DNA of 64,000 nucleotides from Spirochaetales bacterium (GTDB lineage Bacteria > Spirochaetota > Spirochaetia > DSM-2461), in assembly GCA_028533045.1 (NCBI GenBank), contig JAQQAP010000009.1:1-64000 (forward strand), written 5' to 3'. Below are positions 40,480-49,879 of this stretch, in pieces; the stretch's first letter is position 1; the number at the start of each line of letters is the position of its first letter. The notes under the pieces are model-generated. The model was not told where the DNA came from, did not search any database, and saw nothing but the letters and a program-made list of their open reading frames with translations. The position numbers and the translations under genes were made by a program.

Positions 40480-40646
40480 TCCCGCCGATTCCCCTCATTT
40501 TCAAAACTTTTTTAACTTTTTTTGAGAATTCTTGTCGGAATTCGCGTTTTTGCTCGTAGGTATAGTATGTAGGCTGGCCAACCTTACGAAAAAAACAAAC
40601 CGGGGCACCGCCCCAAGGAGCAAAGAAAATGAAAGTTATTGATTAT
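40480..40646 (+). repeat. 167-bp leader repeat, copy 2 (intact gene follows)
   Basis: Pairs with 26464-26630. It includes GAATTC-ttgtcg-GAATTC, a partly self-complementary stretch around TGGCCA (GTAGGC ... ACCTTAC), a small perfect hairpin GGGGC-acc-GCCCC immediately before AAGGAG, and the first six codons of the 58-residue gene. The strong conservation of untranslated sequence suggests promoter or RNA-level control. Confidence 0.9.
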
Positions 40647-40805
40647 GAAAGCCAGGAGCTGCGCGATGATTTGGAGGCAGGGGCGCTCATAGGACTAAAG
40701 GGAGCCAACTTTACCGAGGACAACCGGGAGACCCAGGTCTACCTGACTCGGGAAGGGGCCAGGGCGAATCAAGGTACCTACGATAATCTTTTGACAATCG
40801 CTTAG
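40629..40805 (+). CDS. 58-residue protein of unknown function with conserved leader
   Basis: An ATG nine bases after AAGGAG opens a 58-codon frame ending at TAG 40803-40805, followed 18 bp later by a strong terminator. The product starts MKVIDYESQELRDDLEAGAL and ends GTYDNLLTIA. It is acidic, has no cysteine, no signal peptide and no membrane segment. The ribosome site, terminator and repeated leader argue that it is a real gene. I recognise no family; a peptide-precursor, regulator or leader-peptide role would be a guess. Confidence 0.7.
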   Translation: MKVIDYESQELRDDLEAGALIGLKGANFTEDNRETQVYLTREGARANQGTYDNLLTIA

Positions 40806-40823
40806 AGTGACGAGTTCAGACTC

Positions 40824-40854
40824 ATCCCTTCGGGCTTGCCCGGAGGGATTTTTT
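40824..40854 (+). terminator. Terminator after the 58-residue gene
   Basis: ATCCCTTCGGGC pairs with GCCCGGAGGGAT (one T-G pair) around TT, running into TTTTT. Confidence 0.92.
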
Positions 40855-41017
40855 AGGCCCGATTTTTACGTTAAAAGAGTGGCTCTTTTAAGCTTGGGGA
40901 GCAGCTCTTTTGTCATGAGTAATGTGTCGACCCTACATTTACAAATAATTCACATGGGTTTAGACTAATCATCCGAATAATTACCCTGGAAGCAGATAAA
41001 GAAACTAAGGAGAGAGA

Positions 41018-41434
41018 ATGAATCTACTGGAGATACCCTTTGTCAAAAGAGTCGGCATTAAAAAATCAGATACAGGAAAGATGGAACTGGCCTACACGAA
41101 AGAGGTATATAACCATCTGGAGACTATTTGTGCCGGCGCCCAATATACATTGGCCGAAACATCAAGCGCGAGCTACCTAATTGAACTATTTCCCCAGCTT
41201 GAAGGTAAGGTGATACCCGTTCTCAGGGACACAAAATTAAAATTCAAAAAGCCTGCCGTGACTAAATTAACAGCCCATAATTCAGCATCAGATGAGGCAG
41301 TGGCTCGTTTTAAAGAGAGTTTTGACAAATCCGGACGCGGTCTCATTACCATTGATGTTAAGCTAAAGGATGAAGAGGATAGTCTGGCCAGTTCCGGTGC
41401 CTACACCTGGTATTTGCAAAAGATAGAAGATTAA
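41018..41434 (+). CDS. DUF4442/hotdog-fold thioesterase-like protein
   Basis: 138 residues resembling the hotdog-fold family of putative thioesterases (DUF4442/YiiD C-terminal type). Supporting blocks: EVYNHLETICAGAQYTLAETSSA, where N-H-x-x-T-I-x-A-x-A is the central helix of the fold, KLKFKKPA, and the final strand GAYTWYLQKI. A GGAGAGAG ribosome site precedes the ATG. Substrate unknown. Confidence 0.75.
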   Translation: MNLLEIPFVKRVGIKKSDTGKMELAYTKEVYNHLETICAGAQYTLAETSSASYLIELFPQLEGKVIPVLRDTKLKFKKPAVTKLTAHNSASDEAVARFKESFDKSGRGLITIDVKLKDEEDSLASSGAYTWYLQKIED

Positions 41435-41476
41435 AGAATGAGGCAGCCTGTTCTCTACCGGGACGGCGGGAGAGCT

Positions 41477-42373
41477 CTACGAATGGAAAGCGTCTATCAG
41501 AGAATTCTCCATAAAATCCAATACGGCCTTCTCCATGAAGGGCCACTTCTCTACGCAGTTAAAAAAACCATGGTTCCCCCCCTCTATTTCCAGGTAGATC
41601 GGTGAAAACCCGGCTTTCCTCAGGGCATCCCTCATCAAATGAGCCTGATTCAAGGACACCGTCTCATCGGCCGTACCATGGACGATCATAAGGGGCATGG
41701 GCAGATCCTCCGCATAATGGACAGGGCTCATTTTCGCCAGGGAATTTTCTGTAAAAAGCTTGAAAAAGGAGGATGAAGAAAAGGCGTCTCCCCCCTTCAT
41801 GGCCTCCAGGTCGGTGGGGCCGCACTCTTCCAGAATAAAGCGGATGGGGTATGAGAGTTCTACGGCGGTGGCAGCGGCCATAAGGGAGAGGTGGGCTCCG
41901 GCGGACACTCCGTACATGCCAATGTTCCCCGTCCCATAACCGTAATCCTCCCCATGGTCACCAACCCACTCAAGGGCATCCACGCAATTATCCAGGGGAA
42001 CCTGCAAACCGCCGTAAAGGCTCGCCGTATAATCGATTGAGATCACCGTGAAGCCGGTGCTTCGTAAAGTACGCAGGAAACGATCGGTATAGCGAATGGC
42101 GCTCTTGTCCCCGTGAAGCCAGGATCCCCCGTGGATGTATACCAGAACCGGAGCTTCCTCCCGCTCCGCCAGAGGCAGGTAGATATCCAGTTTTTGGCGG
42201 CGAAAGCCGTTTCTTCCGTAGCTAATATCGTAATAGACATCACCTTCGGGCAGGGGCATCTCATCTATTTTCTTCTCGATGGTCCTCATCGCCTTGGGCT
42301 GGGGGATGAGAAAGGGCAAAATGAGGATGATGAGGATAGAAGGAAATAGAATACTAAAAGGTTTAAGTGACAT
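41477..42373 (-). CDS. Alpha/beta hydrolase, esterase-like, membrane-anchored or secreted
   Basis: 298 residues with an N-terminal hydrophobic anchor (SILFPSILIILILPFLIP). The esterase fold is complete: oxyanion motif YIHGGSW, nucleophile elbow GVSAGAH, acid in HGTADETV and catalytic His in GGNHGFF. This resembles the BD-FAE/carboxylesterase group. A decayed fragment matching its 3' end lies at 46092, so the gene was once duplicated nearby. Confidence 0.88.
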   Translation of the reverse strand: MSLKPFSILFPSILIILILPFLIPQPKAMRTIEKKIDEMPLPEGDVYYDISYGRNGFRRQKLDIYLPLAEREEAPVLVYIHGGSWLHGDKSAIRYTDRFLRTLRSTGFTVISIDYTASLYGGLQVPLDNCVDALEWVGDHGEDYGYGTGNIGMYGVSAGAHLSLMAAATAVELSYPIRFILEECGPTDLEAMKGGDAFSSSSFFKLFTENSLAKMSPVHYAEDLPMPLMIVHGTADETVSLNQAHLMRDALRKAGFSPIYLEIEGGNHGFFNCVEKWPFMEKAVLDFMENSLIDAFHS

Positions 42374-42432
42374 AATAATACTCCCCCAAAAAGGCCGATC
42401 CCTTAGAACGACCCTTTTATTATAGATGATTG

Positions 42433-43212
42433 CTACTTATCGTGAATTGAATTGGGCATAGACTTTTTCCAGAAGGCCATAGTGTTGCTGTAAAATGTCG
42501 TCATAAGCCCGGCCGTCCCTCCCAGCTCGGAATGAATCTCTTTCAACAGGTCCTCCGAGCTGTATCCCTTTCTAAAGGTTGTGTTATACCCTGTTTTGAT
42601 TAAATATCCGTCCTCCTGGGGACGGATTATCTCGTACTTATGCTCAACAGGCCAAATCCCCTGAACCGTCAAATAAGCACGGCCTCCCTCCAGAAGGGTA
42701 TTCCCTATCAGTCGGTAAACCTGTCTTCTCTCCGCCGGAGGGAGAATATTCAAGACATAGTGTGCCATGACAATGTCATACTGATTGTCGAGAACTGAAG
42801 TATCGGGGAAAAAGTTCGGATCATAATCGGCAACATCGCGGCATCCCGCCTTAATCAGCGCCTCCCGGGCAAAGCGGTCCATGCCTGTACCCAAATGCAA
42901 AACCGTTTTATCTGAAACCAGACCTTCCTGGCAAAGATAACGAACAGGTTGGGAGATCTGTCTGGTATGATTCAGAGCCGTAAGCCGGGAGGAGATAACA
43001 TAGGGAGATTTCCAGGGGCTCCTCTCTACGGGGGAATCTTCTGCCAGATCCTGTTCCAGGGAGCTCTCGATAACGGACAGGTCCACAGACCAGCGCTCAG
43101 TGTTTGAGTCGTAATGGTACTCCTGCATACGGGAGCCAAAAACCGTAAAGGAACCGTCTCTATGACGGTTAACAACCCAGCCGGCTTTAATCATTTTTTG
43201 AGAAAGTTTCAC
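42433..43212 (-). CDS. Class I SAM-dependent methyltransferase-like protein
   Basis: I start at GTG 43212 because AAAGGAGGGG lies just before it (259 residues); the open frame continues 26 codons upstream without support. The SAM fold is visible in VLHLGTGMDRFAREAL (motif I), DVADYDP (acidic end of strand 2), YDIVMAHYVLNILPPAERRQVYR (motif near strand 4) and LLEGGRAYLTVQG. The first 95 residues have no recognised domain. Substrate unknown. Confidence 0.75.
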   Translation of the reverse strand: MKLSQKMIKAGWVVNRHRDGSFTVFGSRMQEYHYDSNTERWSVDLSVIESSLEQDLAEDSPVERSPWKSPYVISSRLTALNHTRQISQPVRYLCQEGLVSDKTVLHLGTGMDRFAREALIKAGCRDVADYDPNFFPDTSVLDNQYDIVMAHYVLNILPPAERRQVYRLIGNTLLEGGRAYLTVQGIWPVEHKYEIIRPQEDGYLIKTGYNTTFRKGYSSEDLLKEIHSELGGTAGLMTTFYSNTMAFWKKSMPNSIHDK

Positions 43213-43317
43213 AGCCCCTCCTTTGCAGCAGTTACGGAAAAGATGGATATATGACAAATAAGCATATACCCTTTTACCGTTCCCCTTCAACCGGGGCCGC
43301 CTCCGGGGGGGAGGAAC

Positions 43318-46038
43318 CTATGTCTTTTCCAGGGCTTCGGCAATCATTCGGCTTAGCTCGGCAATAACAAAGGGTTTCTTGATGTAGTGTTCCAGCCCCA
43401 GGGTCTTTAAGATTTTAAGATCATCCGGATTGGCATAACCGGAGCAGAGTACGGCCCTTACGGCGGGATCTTTCTCTTTTAGCATCTGATAACACTCTCT
43501 GCCATTCATTTTAGGCATAATCATATCAAGCACTACAAGGTCAAAGGGACTGTCCGAATCGATTTGAGCGCAGTACCGGGAAAAGGCCTCCTTCCCGTCT
43601 ACCGCCGTGGTTACCCTGTACCCCAGCTTTTCAAGCATCCTTTGGCCGGTCTTTCGCATCACTTCCTCATCGTCGACGAGAAGAATATTCCCTGTCCCGT
43701 GAATCTCTTCAAGTTGCTCCTTCTCTACAATATCCCCATAGGCGCGGGGCAAACGGATGGTAAAGGTCGTTCCCGAAGCTTCGCTGCTGTTAAGTTCAAT
43801 CTCTCCCTGATGCTGTTTGACCGTACCGTAAACTGCGGAAAGCCCAAGCCCCGTCCCCTTGCCGGGCCCTTTGGTTGTAAAAAAAGGTTCAAATACTCTG
43901 CTCTGCAAATCCTCGGGGATCCCGGAACCGTTATCGGAGACCCGAATCTGCAGATACTCCCCCGGTTCAAGAGAAAAGGTACTGCCCTGACAATAGGCTT
44001 TATCCAGCGTCAACTGCTTTACCTCAAAGCGGATAAATCCCCCTTGAGGCATCGCATGGGAAGAGTTAATCGCCAGATTCATAAATACCGACTGCAGCTG
44101 AGAAGCGTCTCCCCGAACAACAGATTCGGAATTATCCGGGAGCAGTACCGTCTGCACATCAATTTTTTTATCCACGGTATTCTTCAAAATAGAGGTTACA
44201 TCCCTTAAAAGGAAATTTAAGTTAACCAGTTCCTTACCCACAGAACTATCCCTTGAAAAAATCAGCAACTTCTTTGCCAGATCAGCCGCCCGGTGGGTGG
44301 AAGTCTGGATCATCCTGAGGCACTCCCTGACCTCTTCATCTTCCCCAATCATGGACTCAAGCAGTTCGGAAGCCCCGGAAATCCCTCCCAGCATATTATT
44401 GAAGTCATGGGCAATACCTCCGGCCAGCTGTCCAATGGAATCCAGCTTCATCCTCTCATTCAACTGCTTTTCCAACCGCTTTCTTTCGGTAATATCCAGC
44501 GCCGTAGAAGTAATAAAAAGCAGTTTTCCCTCCTCATCAAAGACAGGCGCACCGGTGGAAAGGGTGATGAAAGGGGTACCGTCTTTTCGAATATGCTCTA
44601 TCTCTACACTGAGAGATTTTCTCTCCTCGATACTGGTTTTGACAATCCTTTCAACATTTCTCAACTCTTTTTCGCTATGAAGGCGGGAGATACTCTGTCC
44701 CTGAAGCTCTTTGACCGTATATCCATGCATGGAGGCCCAGACATCGTTTAGATATACAATCTTTAAGTCCTGAGATATGGTAACAAGGCCAAAAGCGGCA
44801 TTTTCTGCAATCATCTTAAAAAGGCGGGCCTCTTCCTGCGCCTTAACCCGGTCCGTTATATCCCGGTCCGACCCCCTATAACCGACCAGACTCCCCTCTT
44901 TATCAAACACAGGATCCCCATTTGACTCGAGAAGAACCTTATGACCATCTCTATGGAGATTCAAATTCAGCATACCCCTGAGAGGCTTGGCTTCATTCAG
45001 TGCCGCAAGAAAAACAGGCTTTACCGCTACGGCTTCTTTTTTCTCCATTAAATCAAAGGCATTCATAGATAAAAGCTCTTCCGGTCTGTATCCCAGCAAC
45101 GATTCCACCCGAGGGCTTGAATAGGTGAAATTCCCCTGAGTGTCCATTTCCCAGAACCAGTCTGACGTCGACTCTACCAGTGTCCGGTATTGCTCTTCTT
45201 TAGTTCTCAGCTTCTCCTGGGTGATAGCGTTTTGACGTACATAATCCGATGCGAAAATCCCTCCGGACAAAGTGGCCACAAAAACCAGAAACCGGGCGAG
45301 GGAATCGTGGCCGTAAGGGTCCCGAATAATAGTATCCCAAAGGCTTTTTAACTCAGGGTTTAGGATAAAATAGCTTAACAGACCAGAAAGAAACCAGAAG
45401 GAAAAAGCGAAAATCAGCGAAGAGTACAGGACCTTTGACTGCGCCCCTCTATCCCCCTCTTCCGACTGCCCCATCAGCTTCTGCACATGGGGGATATTGA
45501 TTAAAAAGGCCGAGCAGAGTACCACAACCAGACCATTTATGCTCCCTTTGACCAAAATATATCTTAAAAGGGGAAGAGATATGGGCCCGGAATAAGCCTT
45601 AGGAGCCCAGAAAGGAGGTTCCTGAGCCAGGAGTATGGGAGCGAGGGTGTACTTTGTAAAAAAAGAAAAGGCACGCCAGAGAGCTTCCCCCGCGAAGGGC
45701 AAAAACCATTTAAACAGGGATTTTGAGAACTTGATTTTGGCAAGAAAACCATGCCAGACAAACCACCCGCAGGTAAGAAGAGAGGTCAAAACATTCAGCC
45801 AGCCGTTTTCTGGCCACAAGAACCAGTTTGTCAATCCGCCTAACCCCAAAAGGGAGGCAATCAAACCGTACTTCCAGCCCCATGCCATGGCTACAACCAT
45901 CGGAAAGATGAGTCCCCAGAGAACACCCACATCGTAGGTGCCCACCTGAATATGAATGGGAGAAAAATTCACGATAAAACCGGTCAGGCCCAGAACAACA
46001 GACCAAATGGATTTGTACCTATGCTTAAGCAGCTGCAT
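43318..46038 (-). CDS. Hybrid sensor histidine kinase with membrane sensor, PAS domains and receiver
   Basis: About 906 residues. Order: an N-terminal membrane sensor of some six to seven helices (to about residue 275), two PAS domains (YRTLVESTSDWFWEMD and MIAENAAFGLVTISQD), a HisKA helix with the phospho-acceptor His in GIAHDFNNML, an ATPase domain (NLAINSSHAMP, DNGSGIP, GTGLGLSAV), and a C-terminal receiver with the phospho-Asp in LVVLDMIMPKMNG. The frame opens at TTG 46062; ATG 46038 is my preferred start although neither has a good ribosome site. No DNA-binding partner lies beside it. Confidence 0.9.
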   Translation of the reverse strand: MQLLKHRYKSIWSVVLGLTGFIVNFSPIHIQVGTYDVGVLWGLIFPMVVAMAWGWKYGLIASLLGLGGLTNWFLWPENGWLNVLTSLLTCGWFVWHGFLAKIKFSKSLFKWFLPFAGEALWRAFSFFTKYTLAPILLAQEPPFWAPKAYSGPISLPLLRYILVKGSINGLVVVLCSAFLINIPHVQKLMGQSEEGDRGAQSKVLYSSLIFAFSFWFLSGLLSYFILNPELKSLWDTIIRDPYGHDSLARFLVFVATLSGGIFASDYVRQNAITQEKLRTKEEQYRTLVESTSDWFWEMDTQGNFTYSSPRVESLLGYRPEELLSMNAFDLMEKKEAVAVKPVFLAALNEAKPLRGMLNLNLHRDGHKVLLESNGDPVFDKEGSLVGYRGSDRDITDRVKAQEEARLFKMIAENAAFGLVTISQDLKIVYLNDVWASMHGYTVKELQGQSISRLHSEKELRNVERIVKTSIEERKSLSVEIEHIRKDGTPFITLSTGAPVFDEEGKLLFITSTALDITERKRLEKQLNERMKLDSIGQLAGGIAHDFNNMLGGISGASELLESMIGEDEEVRECLRMIQTSTHRAADLAKKLLIFSRDSSVGKELVNLNFLLRDVTSILKNTVDKKIDVQTVLLPDNSESVVRGDASQLQSVFMNLAINSSHAMPQGGFIRFEVKQLTLDKAYCQGSTFSLEPGEYLQIRVSDNGSGIPEDLQSRVFEPFFTTKGPGKGTGLGLSAVYGTVKQHQGEIELNSSEASGTTFTIRLPRAYGDIVEKEQLEEIHGTGNILLVDDEEVMRKTGQRMLEKLGYRVTTAVDGKEAFSRYCAQIDSDSPFDLVVLDMIMPKMNGRECYQMLKEKDPAVRAVLCSGYANPDDLKILKTLGLEHYIKKPFVIAELSRMIAEALEKT

Positions 46039-46091
46039 GCTTAAAAGTTTAATATACGGCAATGGGTTTTACAAATAATAAGAACAGGGGA

Positions 46092-46155
46092 AGGGCCACT
46101 TTTCTACGCAATTGGATAGGCCGTGGTTCCCCCCTCTCTTTCCTGGTGGAGGTCC
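46092..46155 (-). pseudogene. Relic of the 3' part of an alpha/beta hydrolase gene
   Basis: The intergenic sequence from GAAGGGCCACTTTTCTACGC to about TTTCCTGG matches the inside of the hydrolase gene at about 41537-41598 (GAAGGGCCACTTCTCTACGC ... TTTCCAGG), in the same orientation. It has substitutions and one C missing from the C-run, which breaks the frame. The matching part encodes the catalytic-histidine region (GGNHGFFNCVEKWPF) in the intact gene. Confidence 0.7.
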
Positions 46156-46268
46156 AATTTATAGGGGCGATGTGACCCTGTTGATATCGGCTTCCCCAAT
46201 TTGAATTATACATGGACTTGGCTTATGCTTGAATGGTGAAAGGCTACAATAATTCCTTGGGAATCATA

Positions 46269-48245
46269 ATGATCGATTTAATAAATAATTACCTGAATAG
46301 AACAGTTCTCTTTCTTATTTCTGCCATATTTTTCTTTAGTCTAAGCTCTGCCTTAGTCTTTGGAGAAGAGCCAAAATACCGAGTTCTTTATCTCAACTCC
46401 TACAACGCAAGCCATGTGACTTACAATATGAAGGCCAATGGCATTCGCCAGGGGTTCGAGGGATGGCCCGTGGAAATGGATATTGAATTCATGGACAGTA
46501 AACGATTTGCCAATGAAGAGCACGATGCCCTGTTTTTTGACTTGATCAAATACCGCATTGAGAGCAGCAAGCCCTACGATGCGGTTCTGACGGCCGATGA
46601 CAATGCCTTGCGATTCGTCATGGACCATCGAAGGGATTTGTTCCATGAGATCCCCATTATCTTTTTCGGAGTCAATAGTCTTGAACTTGCCAAGAAGGCG
46701 GCGGAAGATCCCTGGATAAGCGGAGTTGTAGAGCGCGTTGCCATAAGGGAAACTATTCAAATAGCTTCCGGGCTCTATCCTTCTGCCACGGGCTTATCCA
46801 TCATAACCGACGGATCGAATACGGGAATTGCCGATTTAAAGATGTTCAGGGAGGTGGAATCGCAAATCCCCTTTGACGCGGAAATACTGGATCTTCGCAC
46901 CATGACCTTTGAGGAGTTGAACTCAAGGGTGGGAGAGCTGGAAAACAGGATCCTGTTGTTTTTTTCATCCCATCGAGATAGGGAGAATCGGTACCGAACG
47001 AACAGGGAAGCCATACAGGATATTACGCGACATGCCAAAGTACCCCTATTCCATGTGGCCGACGTGGGCATAGGAGACGGGGTGACCGGCGGCTATGTGG
47101 TAGATTTTCATAGCCAGGGCAGAACGGCAGCTGAGATGGTTGTCTCCTGCATCCAAGGTACCCCCATAGAAAGCATCCCCCTCCTTGAGAAGAGCCCCAA
47201 CACATACAAATTCGATTACAGGCTCTTAAAAGAATTCGATCTCGACCGGAGCGTGCTGCCCGGGGAAACTATGTATGTCAACTATGAAGAAACCCTGTTT
47301 GAGAAGTACGGACAATACATCATAGGTATCCTGGTCCTTATGCTTTTTCTCATTTCGGTTATTCTGATTCTCTCTTTTAACGTCCGCAGAAGACAGATGG
47401 CCGAGGAACAGCTTTCCCGGCTGAACGACTCCCTTGAGAGCCAGGTGGAAGAGCGGAGCAGAGAGCTGAAGGCAACCTTAAAAGAACTGGTGGACAAGGA
47501 GCGTTTGGCATCTCTGGGAAGCCTGGTCGCCGGCGTTTCCCACGAAATCAATACGCCCCTGGGAGTCGCCATAACAGCCGGCTCCTACTTGAAGCTGAAG
47601 AATGACGAAACCTATAACAGCCTCCGGGAGGGGGAGCTGGGAAAGAACGGGCTCATCGCCTATATGGAGAAGGTAGAGGAGAGCACGGAGATCATGAACA
47701 GCAATTTGGAGCGAGCTTCGGAACTCATAAAAAGCTTTAAGAAACTGGCCGTAAACCAAAGTGTACAGGAGATAAGCAGCTTCAATCTCAAAGCCTATAT
47801 AGAAGCAGTTGTCTTCACAATGAAACATGAGTATAAAAACCGGCCCATTACCATAGAAATAGAGATAGACGGGCAGATAACCATGCACAGCTACGCCAGT
47901 GGTTTTTCTCAAATAGTCACCAATTTGCTAATGAATTCCCTCAAGCACGGATTCAAGGAGAAAGAGGCGGGGCGCATCCATATAAAGGGCTATCTTGAAG
48001 AGGACAGGCTGATCCTTATTTACGGTGACGACGGAGACGGCATAGACGAATCCCTGTTACATCGCATTTACGAACCTTTTTTTACTTCCGACCGCAATTC
48101 AGACAACAGCGGCCTGGGTATGAACATAATCTATAACATTATTACCGACAGGCTGGGCGGTACGATTGAGTGTAAAAGCGCGAAGGGGAATGGAACGGAG
48201 TTCATAATAAAAGTCCCCACAGAGACGGGAGGTCTCCAAGCATGA
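46269..48245 (+). CDS. Sensor histidine kinase with periplasmic binding-protein-like sensor
   Basis: About 658 residues. A signal-anchor (TVLFLISAIFFFSLSS) leads into a periplasmic domain of the ABC_sub_bind type (YRVLYLNSYNASHVTYNM, PIIFFGVN, SGVVERV), then a second membrane helix near residue 365, a coiled linker, a HisKA helix with SHEINTPLG and an ATPase domain (DDGDGI, NSGLGMNII). The longer frame starts at 46233, but ATG 46269 gives a better signal peptide. The stop overlaps the next gene by 4 bp, so kinase and response regulator are coupled. Confidence 0.9.
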   Translation: MIDLINNYLNRTVLFLISAIFFFSLSSALVFGEEPKYRVLYLNSYNASHVTYNMKANGIRQGFEGWPVEMDIEFMDSKRFANEEHDALFFDLIKYRIESSKPYDAVLTADDNALRFVMDHRRDLFHEIPIIFFGVNSLELAKKAAEDPWISGVVERVAIRETIQIASGLYPSATGLSIITDGSNTGIADLKMFREVESQIPFDAEILDLRTMTFEELNSRVGELENRILLFFSSHRDRENRYRTNREAIQDITRHAKVPLFHVADVGIGDGVTGGYVVDFHSQGRTAAEMVVSCIQGTPIESIPLLEKSPNTYKFDYRLLKEFDLDRSVLPGETMYVNYEETLFEKYGQYIIGILVLMLFLISVILILSFNVRRRQMAEEQLSRLNDSLESQVEERSRELKATLKELVDKERLASLGSLVAGVSHEINTPLGVAITAGSYLKLKNDETYNSLREGELGKNGLIAYMEKVEESTEIMNSNLERASELIKSFKKLAVNQSVQEISSFNLKAYIEAVVFTMKHEYKNRPITIEIEIDGQITMHSYASGFSQIVTNLLMNSLKHGFKEKEAGRIHIKGYLEEDRLILIYGDDGDGIDESLLHRIYEPFFTSDRNSDNSGLGMNIIYNIITDRLGGTIECKSAKGNGTEFIIKVPTETGGLQA

Positions 48246-49786
48246 GCAAATGGAAGAATTTAAGCGGCAATGTTGATTTCCTCGAGGATGATGACAAGAT
48301 AGAGGAAACAAGGCCGGGAACTATTAAAGTATTGATTGCCGATGATGATAAGGAGATCCATGAGATTACCAAGGTCATTCTAAGGGATTTCGATTTCGAA
48401 GGGGAGAGACTGGATTTCCTGGATGCCTATAGCGGCAAGGAGACCATAGAGCTTCTGAAAAAGCATGACGACGTGGCCCTGCTGCTTCTTGATGTGGTTA
48501 TGGAATCGAATCAGACCGGTTTGGAACTGGTGGGCCGGATACGCAAGGAGCTAAAGAACAAATTCCTAAGGATTGTCTTAAGGACAGGCCAGCCGGGGGA
48601 GGCGCCCGAGCAGAAGGTCATAAGGGAATACGATATTAACGATTATCGCTTGAAGACGGAAATAACGGCGAGCCATCTGGAAACCATAGCTTACACGGGG
48701 ATCAGGAACTACAGGGATCTCCTGTTGGTTGAACATAACAGACAGATGCATGAAAAATTACTCCATATCGGCGCCTCTCTCTTTTCCCATCAAAGCATAG
48801 ATGATTTTTTCAGTCACATTCTGGATGAAATATCCCGAATGAAGAAAAGCAGCATTTCCCGGGAAGAAAAAGAGGCGGGCAACAGCGGTTTTGTAGCAAT
48901 TTCACAGGGGACATATAAAATAATAGCCGGTAGCGGTTCTTTCGCAGACCATGTGGGCAGCGAATTGGTGGAGGGGGGTGAGCTTTCCGAGTATTATGAG
49001 ATCGTGACCAACAAGGAAGCCCATATCCGTGGCATTTTTCTTGTGAAGGACGGTTTTTTAATTGAGAGCAAAGGCGATAGCAACTTGAAAACCGTCATTT
49101 ATATCAAAGGGGATATCGATATATATGATTTTGATATGGTGGCTCTGTTTTTAACGAACTTTTCCATTGCTCTGGACAACTATCTGTTAAACAACTTGGT
49201 GAGGACTACCCAGCGGGGAATCATTTTCGCCCTCGGAGAGACGGTGGAAAGCCACTACGAAGAGACTGGCGACCATGTCAAACGAACATCGGAGATGATG
49301 TATCGCTTTGGTATGTGTCTCAATCTTCCCTATGCGGAAGCGGACAAAATAAGCCTGGCCAGTACCCTCCATGATCTGGGCAAGATCGTCATTCCCGACA
49401 AAATACTAAAAAAAGCCGGGCCCCTGACCGATGAAGAATTTGAAATTATCAAATCCCATACGGTCCAGGGATACAATATTCTCCGTGATTCCGAGTTACC
49501 CATGCTTCAGGAAGCCTCTCTAATTTCTCTTTGCCATCACGAAAAATATGACGGTTCCGGCTATCCCAAGGGTTTGTCTGGCGAGGCAATTCCCCTCAGC
49601 GCCAGGATGATGGCCATCGTCGATTCCTTCGATGCCATGGTCAGCAAAAGGGTTTACAAGGAGGGCATCCCCGTTGAGGATGCAATGGCTGAGCTGGAGC
49701 GTTGCAAATCAAAACACTTTGATCCGGAACTGACTCAAATTTTTCTTGAAAACATTAAGTATATTTTAGGGAATGCGCCCAATTAA
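48242..49786 (+). CDS. Response regulator with DUF3369 and HD-GYP phosphodiesterase domain
   Basis: 514 residues: a receiver domain (acidic pocket IADDDKE, phospho-Asp in LLLLDVVME, Thr/Lys switch positions near RTGQPGE and RLKTEI), a DUF3369 segment (about residues 165-325), and a C-terminal HD-GYP domain with HDLGKI, HTVQGY, HHEKYDGSGYP and DSFDAM. HD-GYP enzymes hydrolyse cyclic di-GMP, so the preceding kinase probably controls c-di-GMP levels in answer to a periplasmic ligand. Confidence 0.93.
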   Translation: MSKWKNLSGNVDFLEDDDKIEETRPGTIKVLIADDDKEIHEITKVILRDFDFEGERLDFLDAYSGKETIELLKKHDDVALLLLDVVMESNQTGLELVGRIRKELKNKFLRIVLRTGQPGEAPEQKVIREYDINDYRLKTEITASHLETIAYTGIRNYRDLLLVEHNRQMHEKLLHIGASLFSHQSIDDFFSHILDEISRMKKSSISREEKEAGNSGFVAISQGTYKIIAGSGSFADHVGSELVEGGELSEYYEIVTNKEAHIRGIFLVKDGFLIESKGDSNLKTVIYIKGDIDIYDFDMVALFLTNFSIALDNYLLNNLVRTTQRGIIFALGETVESHYEETGDHVKRTSEMMYRFGMCLNLPYAEADKISLASTLHDLGKIVIPDKILKKAGPLTDEEFEIIKSHTVQGYNILRDSELPMLQEASLISLCHHEKYDGSGYPKGLSGEAIPLSARMMAIVDSFDAMVSKRVYKEGIPVEDAMAELERCKSKHFDPELTQIFLENIKYILGNAPN

Positions 49787-49879
49787 ATATCATCTCATAT
49801 TGGGTCGCCACAAAAATCCAAAATGCGTTTTTAGGGGCATCCATGGATTTTCTATTCTCAACCGGTGTATATTGACATT

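Noticed and set aside
40629..40805. Possibility that the 58-codon region is tmRNA or another known RNA
   Set aside because: No tmRNA-like ends or resume motif, and it has a normal ribosome site, an open frame and a terminator, so a short gene is the better reading.
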